The notes: a model not told the origin generated them from the sequence alone. Shown: positions 1 to 11,620, counted from the stretch's first letter. The stretch is DNA of 64,000 nucleotides from Flavobacterium ardleyense (GCF_033547075.1 NZ_CP137891.1:992001-1056000), one strand, 5' to 3'. Numbers and translations: made by a program.

Positions 1-26
1 TCTATAATTAACTATTCTATTGTTTT

Positions 27-1637
27 ATGAATTTCAACTCTTTGTTTAAAACTGTTGTTTTTGCTTGTGCTATTAGCTTGTTTGCGTCTTGTGATAAAGA
101 TTATAATGAAATCGGTTCGGAAATTGTGGGCGACGATAATTTTGGTTTTGAGAAATACAGCGACGCTAGCGTGGTACTGTACAATCAGAAAATCGGTCCT
201 GTAGCTACCAATAATCTTCCCTTAAATAAGTTGGGAATTTATAACAGTCCTGTTTTTGGGAAAACTACGGCCAATATAGTTACACAAATCGCCTTAGCTG
301 CGCAAAATATTTCTATTGGAACAAATCCAGAAGTGACAAGCGTTGATCTTTCTATAGAATACTTTAGTACAAAAAGATCTACCGACGCTACAACTGGAAA
401 CAGTATTTACGAGTTAGATTCGATTTATGGATCGGGGAAAATAAATTTAGAAGTCTTTGAGTCTACTTTCTATATGAAGGATTTAGATCCATCTAGTGGT
501 TTTCAAGAAGGTCAGAAATATTACTCCAACCAAGCTGCTGATTTTGATGCAGCAAAAAATCCTGTAGCACTCAATGACGATGCTGCCGCTACTCAAAATG
601 ATGAATTTGTTTTTAGTCCTGCTGAAATACTTACTTATAAAGATGTTGATGGTGTTCAGGTCGTAGATACGAGGTCGAATCCAGCATTACAATTGAAGCT
701 TAACAAAGCGTTTTTTCAAAATAAATTATTTGGACCTCAGGCAGCAGGTAAATTAGTTAATAATAATATCTTCCAAGAATATTTTAGAGGTTTGTACTTT
801 AAAGCAAGTCCAGCAGCAGGTGCCGCAGATGCGGGATCTATGGCTTTACTAAATATGTCAAAAGGTACTGTCAAAGTAACCTATAAGCAAGATGGTACTA
901 CTAGTACCGACGGCGTAGTGGATAGAGTTGAAAAGACTTTAGAATTAAAATTAAATGGCAATATTGCCAATGTTTATACCTACGAGAATAATGCAACTTA
1001 CATAGCAAATACAACTCAAAACGTAAATACTACCGTTGGTGATGATAAGCTTTACCTTAATGGAGGTGAAGGCTCGATGGCAGTTATAAATCTTTTTGGA
1101 GCTGATGCAAATAATGATGGATTGGCGGACGAATTGGCAGATTTACGTACAAAAGGCTGGTTGATCAATGATGCAAGTATTACGTTTTTTATTGATAATG
1201 CGACGATGGCAAATACGCCAGAACCAAATCGCGTTTACTTGTATGACTTAAAAAATAAGCGACCTCTTCCTGACTATTATAATGCTGATACGAGTGTTGA
1301 TCCAAAGTTTAAGCGTAAGATCCACGGAGGCATCATTACAAAAGAATCTGGTACTGGTGGTCGTGGTGTTTACTACAAAGTAAGAATTACAAATCACATC
1401 AGAAATTTATTAAAATCAACATCCGATTCAACTAATGTTCCTTTAGGGCTTGTAGTTACAGAAGGAATTGATATTATTGTAAATTCAAAATTAAAGACGG
1501 CAATTTCGCCTCTTATAAAAGAAGTCCCAGCAGCAAGCGTTTTAAATCCTTTGGGGACTGTCCTTTTTGGTAACACAGCAAATGTTCCAGCGGACAAAAG
1601 AGTTAAGTTAGAAATTTATTATACCAAACCAAATTAG
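27..1637 (+). CDS. DUF4270 family lipoprotein
   Basis: This is a 536-residue protein with a lipoprotein signal peptide whose lipobox FASC places the lipidated cysteine at residue 22, followed by an Asp-rich stretch typical of exported Bacteroidota lipoproteins. I recognise the overall sequence as the DUF4270 family, whose function is not established. The mature part is predicted to be an extracytoplasmic beta-rich domain anchored in a membrane. The stop codon lies 6 bp before the glmS ATG, so the two are probably cotranscribed. Only 26 bp precede the ATG in this window, so the promoter is not visible. Family assignment is fairly sure; biochemical role is unknown. Confidence 0.8.
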   Translation: MNFNSLFKTVVFACAISLFASCDKDYNEIGSEIVGDDNFGFEKYSDASVVLYNQKIGPVATNNLPLNKLGIYNSPVFGKTTANIVTQIALAAQNISIGTNPEVTSVDLSIEYFSTKRSTDATTGNSIYELDSIYGSGKINLEVFESTFYMKDLDPSSGFQEGQKYYSNQAADFDAAKNPVALNDDAAATQNDEFVFSPAEILTYKDVDGVQVVDTRSNPALQLKLNKAFFQNKLFGPQAAGKLVNNNIFQEYFRGLYFKASPAAGAADAGSMALLNMSKGTVKVTYKQDGTTSTDGVVDRVEKTLELKLNGNIANVYTYENNATYIANTTQNVNTTVGDDKLYLNGGEGSMAVINLFGADANNDGLADELADLRTKGWLINDASITFFIDNATMANTPEPNRVYLYDLKNKRPLPDYYNADTSVDPKFKRKIHGGIITKESGTGGRGVYYKVRITNHIRNLLKSTSDSTNVPLGLVVTEGIDIIVNSKLKTAISPLIKEVPAASVLNPLGTVLFGNTANVPADKRVKLEIYYTKPN

Positions 1638-1643
1638 AAGCGT

Positions 1644-3491
1644 ATGTGTGGAATTGTAGGTTACATCGGGCACCGAGAAGCATATCCAATTATTATAAAA
1701 GGATTACAGAGATTAGAATACCGTGGATACGATAGTGCCGGTGTTATGGTCTATAATGAAGATGGAATGTTAGTTTGCAAAACCAAAGGAAAAGTTGCAG
1801 ATTTAGCATCAAAATGTGAAAGCGAATTAAATCTTGTAGGAAATCTAGGAATGGGTCACACTAGGTGGGCTACCCATGGAGTTCCTAACGATGTCAACTC
1901 TCATCCTCACGTTTCAAATTCTGGTAATCTTTCAATTATTCATAATGGAATCATTGAAAATTATGAGCCATTAAAAATTGAACTGATCAAAAGAGGATAT
2001 ACTTTTACTTCTGATACTGATACAGAAGTGTTAATAAATTTGATAGAAGACGTTCAGAAGACTGATAATCTTAAATTAGGAAAAGCAGTTCAAGTAGCGC
2101 TTAATCAGGTTGTCGGTGCATACGCGATTGTTGTATTTGATGTGCGTAAACCTAATGAACTAGTGGTAGCTCGTTTGGGTAGTCCATTAGCGATTGGTAT
2201 TGGTGAAAATGAATATTTCATCGCGTCTGATGCTACTCCATTTATCGAATATACTTCAAATGCAATCTATCTCGAAGATGAGGAAATGGCAATTGTAAGA
2301 CTTCATAAACCTTTGAAGATTCGCAAAATTAAAGACGACACTTATGTTGATCCTTATATTCAAGAATTACAGTTGAATTTGGAGCAGATAGAGAAAAGTG
2401 GTTACGATCACTTTATGCTTAAAGAAATTTATGAGCAGCCTAGTGTTATCAAGGATACATACAGAGGACGTTTGCTAGCAGATCAAGGCATTATCAGAAT
2501 GGCTGGAATTGAGGATAATTTAGAAAAGTTCCTCCAAGCCCCGCGTATTATTATTATCGCTTGTGGTACTTCTTGGCATGCTGGTCTTGTAGCTGAATAT
2601 ATATTTGAAGAATTTGTAAGAATTCCAGTAGAAGTAGAGTATGCTTCTGAATTTAGATACAGAAATCCAGTTATAAATAAAGGAGATATCGTTATTGCAA
2701 TTTCACAATCAGGTGAAACGGCAGATACTCTTGCAGCTATCAAATTAGCAAAACAAAAAGGTGCTTTCGTATTTGGAGTTTGTAACGTGGTAGGATCTTC
2801 AATCTCTCGTGAGACAGATGCTGGAGCTTATACACACGCAGGTCCAGAAATAGGAGTAGCTTCTACAAAAGCATTCACGACTCAAATTACTGTTCTTACA
2901 ATGATTGCATTGAGACTTGCTCAAGCAAAAGGCACGTTGAGCAAATCTGAATTACAATTATATTTACAAGAGTTGTCTAATATCCCTACTAAGGTAGAAG
3001 AGTGTTTAGAAACTAACGAACAGGCAAAAATTATTGCAGCAGCAATGAAAGATGCGCCAAACTGTCTGTACTTAGGTCGAGGATATAATTTTCCAGTAGC
3101 CCTTGAAGGAGCATTAAAATTAAAAGAGATTTCTTATATTCATGCAGAAGGATATCCGGCGGCAGAAATGAAGCACGGACCGATTGCTTTGATTGATGAA
3201 CATATGCCAGTTGTGGTAATTGCGCCTAAGCAAGGTCATTACGATAAAGTGGTAAGTAATATTCAAGAAATTAAAGCGCGTAAGGGACAGATTATCGCGG
3301 TTGTAACCAAAGGCGATACTCAAGTTCGTGAGCTTGCAGATTACGTCTTGGAAGTTCCAGATACAGCTGATGCATTATCGCCACTACTAACAACAATTCC
3401 GTTGCAATTACTGTCTTATCACATTGCAGTGATGAGAGAGTGTAACGTAGATCAGCCTAGAAACTTAGCGAAGTCTGTTACAGTTGAATAA
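1644..3491 (+). CDS. glmS: glutamine--fructose-6-phosphate aminotransferase (isomerizing)
   Basis: GlmS makes glucosamine-6-phosphate from fructose-6-phosphate and glutamine, the entry to peptidoglycan and lipid A amino sugars. The protein begins MCGIVGYIG, with Cys2 as the N-terminal nucleophile of the glutaminase domain (about residues 1-220, including GHTRWATHG). Two SIS sugar isomerase domains follow, with ACGTSWHAG and SQSGETADT in the first and EGALKLKEISY and EMKHGP in the second. It ends NLAKSVTVE, the usual C-terminus of the family. The length of 615 residues is typical. It follows the DUF4270 gene by 6 bp and ends at a strong hairpin terminator. No glmS ribozyme leader is possible in the 6-bp gap. 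Confidence 0.97.
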   Translation: MCGIVGYIGHREAYPIIIKGLQRLEYRGYDSAGVMVYNEDGMLVCKTKGKVADLASKCESELNLVGNLGMGHTRWATHGVPNDVNSHPHVSNSGNLSIIHNGIIENYEPLKIELIKRGYTFTSDTDTEVLINLIEDVQKTDNLKLGKAVQVALNQVVGAYAIVVFDVRKPNELVVARLGSPLAIGIGENEYFIASDATPFIEYTSNAIYLEDEEMAIVRLHKPLKIRKIKDDTYVDPYIQELQLNLEQIEKSGYDHFMLKEIYEQPSVIKDTYRGRLLADQGIIRMAGIEDNLEKFLQAPRIIIIACGTSWHAGLVAEYIFEEFVRIPVEVEYASEFRYRNPVINKGDIVIAISQSGETADTLAAIKLAKQKGAFVFGVCNVVGSSISRETDAGAYTHAGPEIGVASTKAFTTQITVLTMIALRLAQAKGTLSKSELQLYLQELSNIPTKVEECLETNEQAKIIAAAMKDAPNCLYLGRGYNFPVALEGALKLKEISYIHAEGYPAAEMKHGPIALIDEHMPVVVIAPKQGHYDKVVSNIQEIKARKGQIIAVVTKGDTQVRELADYVLEVPDTADALSPLLTTIPLQLLSYHIAVMRECNVDQPRNLAKSVTVE

Positions 3492-3513
3492 GTAATTAAA
3501 CTGAATAAATATA

Positions 3514-3545
3514 AAAAGGGTCTAAATATAAATTTAGACCCTTTT
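3514..3545 (+). terminator. Rho-independent terminator after glmS, probably bidirectional
   Basis: A perfect 14-bp inverted repeat (AAAAGGGTCTAAAT with its complement) surrounds a 4-nt loop and ends in TTTT. It sits between the convergent glmS and META-domain genes, and the A run on the left would also give a U run for the minus-strand transcript. Confidence 0.88.
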
Positions 3546-3572
3546 GCATTTAATATAAGTAGCGAATTTGCA

Positions 3573-4043
3573 CTATTTCATATAAACGGCTTTAAAAACT
3601 GCCAAGGGTGCTCTTCTGCCCACATTCAGGCTTAATTCGTCGTTTACAATTGTATAATTATCTGCCTGATCAAGTACTTGCAAAAATGTGTGTTCAGTTA
3701 CAACTCCGTCACAAGCTTTCATCGTAGTTGCAATTGTTCCAAATTTAATCCGGTTTCCATCTTCAAGGGTGTAATCGCCAGAAAAAGAGTTACAACCCGC
3801 AAAGCCATTAACTGTTTTATCATGTGATTTTAGAGTTAAAAATACTTCTCTTTCTTGTCCTTCAACCATTGTTACTGCTTGTCCTTCGAGTGTAACTAAT
3901 TTCCAATATTTATCAGTAATTACATTGTCCTTTTCTACCTCTGTATCGGCATTATTCTGTGTTGCTGAATCAGTTTTCTTAGTAGTGTTACAACTTACCA
4001 TTGTAGCAATAATGGCAAATAATGTGATAATTTTTACTTTCAT
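3573..4043 (-). CDS. META domain (HslJ-like) lipoprotein
   Basis: A 156-residue exported lipoprotein: the signal peptide ends in the lipobox MVSC with Cys18, followed by a Thr/Asp-rich linker. Residues of about 45-150 form a META domain (PF03724 type), recognised from KYWKLV near its start, the GFAGCNSFSGDY motif and the ATTMKACD motif. META/HslJ proteins in other bacteria are envelope proteins linked to heat shock or novobiocin resistance, but the molecular function is unclear. The gene is convergent with glmS and divergent from the TonB receptor. Domain call is confident; physiological role is inferred from the family only. Confidence 0.85.
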   Translation of the reverse strand: MKVKIITLFAIIATMVSCNTTKKTDSATQNNADTEVEKDNVITDKYWKLVTLEGQAVTMVEGQEREVFLTLKSHDKTVNGFAGCNSFSGDYTLEDGNRIKFGTIATTMKACDGVVTEHTFLQVLDQADNYTIVNDELSLNVGRRAPLAVFKAVYMK

Positions 4044-4375
4044 AGCTTTTGTTTTTATGTAAAGTTGTCATTAAATCTTCAATCATCCAACCATGCAACT
4101 TGTAACTTTAATCATTTTCAACTACTATTGTTAAACTAAGGTCGCGAAATCTTAAAATTATTCCCAAAAATATATGCTTGCATAGTATCATGAATTTTTG
4201 CAATTGCCTGATAAATGTGTAATTAGTATTGATTTAGTAGTTATGCTTTTCACAATCGTCAATAATTACTGTTAAAATCAAATTAAAATTGTTAATTTAA
4301 TAATTTTTTAGAAATATTCTCAGATCGTAATTTTATTTGTACTTTGGCATTAACTAACCATTAAACCAAATCGAA
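4044..4375. other. intergenic region between divergent META and TonB receptor genes
   Basis: About 330 AT-rich bases between divergent starts. I see no ORF, RNA gene or repeat. It must hold both promoters, but no exact TAnnTTTG box is present near the TonB receptor start; the nearest look-alike is a 7-mer TACTTTG at about 4340. Confidence 0.5.
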
Positions 4376-7186
4376 ATGAAAATGTATTTATTAATGTTGT
4401 CATTGTTTCTTTGCGGCACCGCCTTTGCGCAAAATTCAATTACAGGTACCGTACTTGATGGTTCTAATATGCCAATTCCGGGAGCCAACATCACACTTTT
4501 AGGAGAGACGATAGGCACGGTTTCTGACGATGATGGTAAATTTATTTTGGCTACAGCCAAAACTTTACCTATTCAAATCGAAATCTCCAGTATAGGATAT
4601 ACGACACAGATTGTCAGAGTAAGTAATCAAAATCCTATTTCAGTTAAACTTTTAGACGAATCAACAAAATTAAATGAAATTGTAGTTTCTGCTTCGAGAA
4701 CGCCAGAACGTATTATTGAATCGCCGGTAACTATTGAAAGAATGGGACTTAAAGATATTAAGGAAACAACTGCTGCAACTTTTTATGATGGTCTAGAAAA
4801 TCTGAAGGAAGTACACTTTAATACTAGTAGTCTCTCTTTTAAAACTGTTAATACTAGGGGGTTTGCATCAGTAGGAAATACCCGTTTTATGCAATTAGTG
4901 GATGGAATGGATAACTCGTCACCAGCGCTGAACTTTATTTTAGGAAATCTTATCGGACTTTCTGAACTTGATGTTGCAAGTGTCGAACTTTTACCAGGTG
5001 CATCATCTGCGCTTTATGGAGCAAATGCTTTTAATGGTATTTTGTTTATGAATAGTAAAAGTCCATTTACCTATCAAGGAATTAGTACTTATTTTAAATA
5101 TGGAAAGACTTCGCAGCAAGCTGCTGGAACCAACGATTATTATGATTTTGGATTTAGAGCTGCTACTGCTTTTACAGAAAAATGGGCAGCAAAAGGGAAT
5201 TTTACTTTGCTAAAAGGTAAAGAGTGGATTGCCAATGATGATAGAAGTGTTACTAAAGGTGGAAACACTAGAGATACTAATCAAAACTACGATGGATTAA
5301 ATATATACGGAGATGAAGTAACAACTTTCATTCCTAATGTTGGTCAAGTAAGTCGTACAGGTTATAGAGAACAAGATTTAAGTGATAATAAAATTGAAAG
5401 TGTAAAGGCGGATTTCTCTCTTCACTTTAAGCCAATTACAGATAGCAATCTTGAATTAATTGCCCAATACAAATTAGGGTTAGGAAGCACTATTTATCAG
5501 GGTGCAAACCGTTACTCACTGAAAAACTTTTTTATGAATCAAATTAAGTTTGAAGTAAAAAATGACAACTTCTTTGTGCGTGCATATATGACGGGTGAGG
5601 ATGCAGGAGATTCTTACGACATGCGTTTCGCGGGATGGAATGTAAATAGAGCTTGGAAATCAGATCAGCAGTGGTTTACAAATTACGCGACCGCGTTTCA
5701 ATTAGCGGGGGCCGTTTTGGGATCTACAGCTGATCAAGCTGCCGGAATTGGAAGACAATATGCAGATTACAATCAATTGCCAGCAGGACTTCAAGGATTG
5801 CCACAATTTGCAGTGCCACCAACAGGAGGGCCAAGATACATGCCTGGAACGGCACAATTTGATCAAGCGTTGGCAAAAGTAATTTTGAATCCAGATCTTA
5901 GAGAAGGAGCGAAATTTGAAGACAACTCTAAAATTTACCATGCTGATGTAAATTACAACTTTAAAGAAATTGTCAAAATTGCCGAAATACAAGTTGGAGG
6001 TTCGGTTAGAGAGTACGAAATGAATTCAAACGGGTCGATCTTTACAGATTATGACGGACCAATCAAATACAATGAATACGGTATATATACACAAGTTACT
6101 AAAAAATTTCTTGCTGACGATCGTTTAAAATTCACGGGATCTATACGATATGACAAAAGTGAAAACTTTGACGGATCTTATTCTCCACGTCTGGCATTTG
6201 TGTATGGAGCAGGAGCTCAGAAAAGACATAACTTTAGAGTTTCTTATCAGACAGGGTTTAGAAATCCTACTACACAAGATCAATACATTGGTCTTGATCT
6301 AGGGCCCTTTGCATTAATTGGATCAGCGCCAGAAAATCTTACAAGATTTGTTGAAACTCAGAATGTGAGTGCAAGCGGACAGAATTTGCCTGGAGTTGGT
6401 GCAACAGTTGTTATGGATGGTACAAACGCCTATAACAATTCTTACACAGTAGCTTCGGTTCAAAAATTTGCTGCGTCTCAAAATCCTGCAGACTTGCAAG
6501 TTGCAAATATTGGGCTAGTAAAGCCAGAGCGTGTTCAAGCTTTTGAATTAGGATATCGCTCGGTTTTAGAAAATGATTTTTCTATTGATATCAATGGATA
6601 TTACAATATCTACAACGATTTCTTGAATACCTCTAGAGTGATTTCTCCATATTATGGAACTGTTGGAACAGATATGACAAATCCAGCAACACAACTTACT
6701 TACGCAGCAATTGCAAATGGTGACCGAAGAGTATACCAAGTTTATTCAAACTCCAAAACAGAAGTAAACTCGGTAGGTGTAGGGGTTGGACTTAATAAAA
6801 AAGTGTATGCCGATTTTGAAGCAGGAATAAGCTATAACTTCTCCGACTTCGATTTTGATGCAGAGAAAAGCCCAGGTTTTATCCCAGGATTTAACACACC
6901 TAAACATAGGGTAAAAGCTTCTTTAGGAAATTCAAAATTATTTACAAACTTTGGTTTTAACCTTAATGTAAGATGGAATGATAGTTACTTATGGCAATCA
7001 AGTTTTGGTGATGGTATCATCAAAGAAAATACTGTTCTTGATGCGCAGGTTAATTATGCTATACCAAAACTTAAATCTGTTATCAAGCTAGGTGCTTCAA
7101 ATTTATTTGGAGAAGATTATACTCAGGTAATTGGTGCGGGTGCTATAGGACAGCAATGGTTTGCATCTATAACAATCAATCCTTAA
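4376..7186 (+). CDS. TonB-dependent outer-membrane receptor with CarboxypepD-like N-domain
   Basis: A 936-residue outer-membrane active transporter. Residues 1-19 are a signal peptide ending AFAQ. Residues of about 21-100 match the CarboxypepD_reg-like domain common in Bacteroidota receptors (ITGTVLDGSNMPIPGA). The plug domain follows (SASRTPERIIESPVTIERM, then NTRGF and LLPGASSALYGANAFNGIL), and the remainder is the 22-strand barrel, ending in the aromatic-rich strand WFASITINP. No SusD-like gene adjoins it; instead an SGNH-hydrolase lipoprotein follows after 28 bp, suggesting a receptor plus surface esterase pair. The transported substrate cannot be told from the sequence. Confidence 0.92.
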   Translation: MKMYLLMLSLFLCGTAFAQNSITGTVLDGSNMPIPGANITLLGETIGTVSDDDGKFILATAKTLPIQIEISSIGYTTQIVRVSNQNPISVKLLDESTKLNEIVVSASRTPERIIESPVTIERMGLKDIKETTAATFYDGLENLKEVHFNTSSLSFKTVNTRGFASVGNTRFMQLVDGMDNSSPALNFILGNLIGLSELDVASVELLPGASSALYGANAFNGILFMNSKSPFTYQGISTYFKYGKTSQQAAGTNDYYDFGFRAATAFTEKWAAKGNFTLLKGKEWIANDDRSVTKGGNTRDTNQNYDGLNIYGDEVTTFIPNVGQVSRTGYREQDLSDNKIESVKADFSLHFKPITDSNLELIAQYKLGLGSTIYQGANRYSLKNFFMNQIKFEVKNDNFFVRAYMTGEDAGDSYDMRFAGWNVNRAWKSDQQWFTNYATAFQLAGAVLGSTADQAAGIGRQYADYNQLPAGLQGLPQFAVPPTGGPRYMPGTAQFDQALAKVILNPDLREGAKFEDNSKIYHADVNYNFKEIVKIAEIQVGGSVREYEMNSNGSIFTDYDGPIKYNEYGIYTQVTKKFLADDRLKFTGSIRYDKSENFDGSYSPRLAFVYGAGAQKRHNFRVSYQTGFRNPTTQDQYIGLDLGPFALIGSAPENLTRFVETQNVSASGQNLPGVGATVVMDGTNAYNNSYTVASVQKFAASQNPADLQVANIGLVKPERVQAFELGYRSVLENDFSIDINGYYNIYNDFLNTSRVISPYYGTVGTDMTNPATQLTYAAIANGDRRVYQVYSNSKTEVNSVGVGVGLNKKVYADFEAGISYNFSDFDFDAEKSPGFIPGFNTPKHRVKASLGNSKLFTNFGFNLNVRWNDSYLWQSSFGDGIIKENTVLDAQVNYAIPKLKSVIKLGASNLFGEDYTQVIGAGAIGQQWFASITINP

Positions 7187-7214
7187 TTAATTAGATTCTT
7201 TAAATTTATATCCA

Positions 7215-8690
7215 ATGATAAAAAACTTTAAATGGCTACTATTTGTTTCTTTAGCATTTGTAGCGTGCGATAATAATGATCTTGAAGATGATGTGGTACA
7301 ATTGGCACCGCTGACCGCTGGATCTGCCGACTTTTCTAAATATGTTGCGGTTGGAAATTCTCTAACTTCTGGTTTTAGTGACAACGCCTTATTTAGATCG
7401 GGCCAAGAAAATTCCTTTCCTAATATTTTAGCGAAGCAATTTGCAGAAGTTGGAGGAGGCGAATTTAAAATCCCCTATACTAATGACAATCTTGGCGGCT
7501 TGTTATTTATGGGCAATGTGATTCAGCCAACAAGATTGTATTTTAATGGTGTGGGACCAGTCAATGTTGCCGGCACTCCAACTAATGAAGTTACACAGAA
7601 ATTAACGGGACCTTTTAATAATATGGGAGTTCCTGGAGCTAAGATATTCCACTTAGTTGCTCCTGGTTACGGCAATCCCGCGGGAGTTCCTACTGGGCAA
7701 GCAAATCCATATTTTGCTAGATTTGCCTCTTCAAATACTGCGACTATCTTAGGAGATGCTATGGCGCAAGCGCCAACATTCTTTTCTCTTTGGATTGGTA
7801 ACAATGATGTGTTGAGTTATGCTACTTCTGGAGGTTCAGGGACCAATCAGTTAGGAAATACGGATCCATCAACTTATGGCGGCAATGACATTACAGATCC
7901 TCAAGTGTTTGGGGCTATTTATAGTTCTTTAGTAAATGGTCTTATTGGGTCGGGTGGAGCAAAAGGCGTCGTTGCCAATATTCCTTATGTGACTTCTATT
8001 CCATTTTTCAGGACTGTACCATTTAATGCCGTGCCATTACCAGAAGCTAATGCAGCACAATTAAATGCTGGTTACGCGCAGTACAACGGTGGTTTGCAGC
8101 AAGCTTTAGGTTTGGGAGCAATCACTGCCGAAGAAGCAGCAAGGAGAAAGATTGTATTTAAAGCAGGTCAAAATGCAGTGGTGATGGTAGATAGTTACCT
8201 AACAGATCTTAGTGCGTTTGGAATTCCTTCTTATAGACAAGCAACCAAAGACGATTTAATTATCCTGACTGCTCGTACCTTTATTGGAACTACAGTGGGT
8301 GGAAATCCAGCGCTTATCAACGGTGTATCGGTACCACTCGCAGACAATTGGGTCTTGTCAAAAGAAGAGGTTGCCGAAGTAAAAGTAGCAGTTGATTCGT
8401 ATAATGCAATAATCAAGAGTATTGCTACAGAGAAAAATTTAGCTTTTGTGGATGTTAATAAAACTCTGTCAGCTTTGTTTGCCAGCGGATTAAACTACGG
8501 GAATTACAATTTGACTGCAACTTACGTAACTGGAGGCGCTTTCTCACTTGACGGAGTTCACCCGGGCGCGAGAGGATATGCTTATATGGCTAATAAATTT
8601 GCCGAAGCAATCAATGCGCAATATGGTTCAACCTTGAGAGGAGTTGACATAGGACAATATTCTGCCTTATATCCGCAGAATTTACCATAA
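7215..8690 (+). CDS. SGNH/GDSL-family hydrolase lipoprotein
   Basis: A 491-residue lipoprotein with lipobox FVAC (Cys18) followed by an acidic segment. The SGNH esterase blocks are present in order: VGNSLTSG with the likely nucleophile Ser49, a block-II glycine in GVPGA, GNND in WIGNNDVL for block III, and DGVHPGARG with Asp446 and His449 as the rest of the triad. It is longer than simple GDSL esterases because of inserted Gly/Asn-rich segments. It lies 28 bp downstream of the TonB receptor, so the two are probably cotranscribed and may act on the same acylated substrate at the cell surface. Substrate is unknown. Confidence 0.87.
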   Translation: MIKNFKWLLFVSLAFVACDNNDLEDDVVQLAPLTAGSADFSKYVAVGNSLTSGFSDNALFRSGQENSFPNILAKQFAEVGGGEFKIPYTNDNLGGLLFMGNVIQPTRLYFNGVGPVNVAGTPTNEVTQKLTGPFNNMGVPGAKIFHLVAPGYGNPAGVPTGQANPYFARFASSNTATILGDAMAQAPTFFSLWIGNNDVLSYATSGGSGTNQLGNTDPSTYGGNDITDPQVFGAIYSSLVNGLIGSGGAKGVVANIPYVTSIPFFRTVPFNAVPLPEANAAQLNAGYAQYNGGLQQALGLGAITAEEAARRKIVFKAGQNAVVMVDSYLTDLSAFGIPSYRQATKDDLIILTARTFIGTTVGGNPALINGVSVPLADNWVLSKEEVAEVKVAVDSYNAIIKSIATEKNLAFVDVNKTLSALFASGLNYGNYNLTATYVTGGAFSLDGVHPGARGYAYMANKFAEAINAQYGSTLRGVDIGQYSALYPQNLP

Positions 8691-8733
8691 ATGATTGATA
8701 GTTGATTATTTGAATTTGTTTATTTGTTTAAAA

Positions 8734-8761
8734 AAAACCACCGAAATTCTCGGTGGTTTTT
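8734..8761 (+). terminator. terminator after the TonB receptor/SGNH pair
   Basis: Inverted repeat CCACCGA / TCGGTGG with a 5-nt loop, flanked by AAAA and TTTTT, 44 bp after the SGNH stop codon. Confidence 0.85.
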
Positions 8762-9545
8762 GATTTTAATAATAGAGAAGGTAATCGGAGATAAAAGAAT
8801 AGGAAATAGGAATTGGGGAATAGGGTTGAGCCTAGCCAATGTGGAGAAGATTAAAGATTGGGCAATGGAGAATCGGCAAATACTATGCTCCAAAAGATTT
8901 GATGAATATTTGACAGTCAAAATCAACACTAGGAGCTATAGTCTATTCAAAAAAGGAAATCCATTTAAAAGAAAAATCCAATCACAATCAACCAACAAAT
9001 CATCAATCAATCCACAAGTCTTCAGCCCCGATAGCAACGGAAATCCCGGCATTGGGAATTTGCTTTTTTGGTAGCAGCGGCGGGCAAGAGCGACCAACGG
9101 AAGCTCCTTGCCTGCGACTGCTACCGCAAATACCCTTGCCGAATTGCAGAGAATAGCGGGAAATGCTGCACTGAAAAATTGTATAATGTAAGAATTGTAT
9201 AATGTCTGTATATTGTAATAATTGTCCACTGTAGGAATAGATAGTGGTTAATATGAGAATTGTAGAAGTACAACCATAAAATTTAATTAGTAGATTGGAA
9301 TTTACGGGTCAGGTACTCTAACAGTGATCCACCCTTAAACAAACGTATAAAATGCCAATCGAGAATATCTTTTAGAGAAATCCACTTGATTATAAAATAT
9401 TATATTTAGGCAACCTAAATTCCAGAGATGCTTTTCCATATCAAAAAATGCAAATCGTAAATTCCTATTCCCACTCCTTAAATCGCGCAAAATCTCCCCT
9501 TAATAATTGATTAAGCATCTTTTAAGTTTTTATATTGATTATCTA
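8762..9545. other. gene-free strip between SGNH hydrolase and atpD
   Basis: About 780 bases without a credible gene; the open frames here lack family similarity and have unusual composition. It holds a type-A dispersed palindromic element at about 9024-9168, and a short stretch at 9175-9215 in which AATTGTATAATGT occurs twice. Nothing else was recognised. Confidence 0.55.
9024..9168 (-). repeat. dispersed palindromic element, type A copy 1 (inverted)
   Basis: Read on the minus strand this copy has the constant apex GAGCTTCCGTTGGTCGC. The 19-nt arms at 9107-9125 and 9070-9088 pair at 16 of 19 positions (GGTAGCAG...GGCAAG). Outside the hairpin are related direct repeats of the form CCGGGATTTCCGTTGC...GGGCTG. 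Similar elements lie at 11621 and 24604 with the same apex but different stem sequences. Confidence 0.75.
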
Positions 9546-9576
9546 TTGATTTTTTATTTAAAAAAAATTACCTTTG
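9546..9576 (+). promoter_or_regulatory. promoter of atpDC
   Basis: A -33 TTG at 9546-9548 is followed after 20 bp by an exact TAnnTTTG -7 box (TACCTTTG, 9569-9576). This matches the primary sigma promoter consensus of Flavobacterium and Bacteroides. The leader to the atpD ATG is about 150 nt and contains a small hairpin (AGCAT...ATGCT, about 9663-9679). Confidence 0.75.
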
Positions 9577-9727
9577 CGCTCTGAAAAAGGAGGTTAGTCA
9601 TAATTCGTAGAGACACTTAGGTGCTCTTGAAATTTTATAAAAATCTCTTAAACCGACCTATAGCATAAAAAAAATGCTGTTTCGGAGTTTTCAAACAAAC
9701 CTAAAACGCTATTTAATAAATACATAA

Positions 9728-11242
<1,515 letters not shown>

Positions 11243-11271
11243 TAGCAGCCTAATTTTAAGTAAAGAAAATT

Positions 11272-11553
11272 ATGACTTTAGAAATAATATCTCCAGAAGC
11301 AGCTTTGTTTAAAGGTGTGGTTAGCTCGGTAAAATTGCCAGGAATTGATGGGAGTTTTCAAATCCTTAACAATCACGCGCCGATAGTTTCTACTCTTACA
11401 GAAGGTATTGTAGATGTGGAAGTTCTTAATGTTGAGTACGTTCAGGAACTAGAACCGAGCATTACAAAAGTGACACCAACCCGTTTCACTTTCGCAATCG
11501 GATCAGGAACACTCGAGATGAATAACAATAAAATCATCGTTCTAGTAGACTAA
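11272..11553 (+). CDS. atpC: F1F0 ATP synthase subunit epsilon (short form)
   Basis: A 93-residue epsilon subunit containing only the N-terminal beta-sandwich domain (LEIISPEAALFKG, then the LPGIDGSF and NNHAPIVSTL segments). The C-terminal two-helix domain that inhibits ATP hydrolysis in longer homologues (about 130-140 residues) is absent; short epsilon subunits are usual in Bacteroidota. It follows atpD by 29 bp and ends just before a strong terminator, so atpD and atpC form a two-gene operon. Confidence 0.94.
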   Translation: MTLEIISPEAALFKGVVSSVKLPGIDGSFQILNNHAPIVSTLTEGIVDVEVLNVEYVQELEPSITKVTPTRFTFAIGSGTLEMNNNKIIVLVD

Positions 11554-11574
11554 ACGACAGATTATTATATATAG

Positions 11575-11610
11575 AAAATGCCTAGCAGAGATGTTAGGCA
11601 TTTTTTTTTC
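11575..11610 (+). terminator. terminator of the atpDC operon
   Basis: Inverted repeat AAAATGCCTA / TAGGCATTTT with a 10-nt loop followed by a T9 run, 21 bp after the atpC stop. Confidence 0.88.
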
Positions 11611-11620
11611 GTTTTTTTTT

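Noticed and set aside
1638..1643. glmS ribozyme upstream of glmS
   Set aside because: Only 6 bp separate the preceding gene and the glmS start.
4338..4346. TonB receptor promoter from the TACTTTG 7-mer
   Set aside because: It lacks one base of the TAnnTTTG spacing and has no TTG at the right distance.
8724..9074. 116-codon ORF after the SGNH gene
   Set aside because: It starts inside a terminator hairpin, has unusual composition and ends within a palindromic element.
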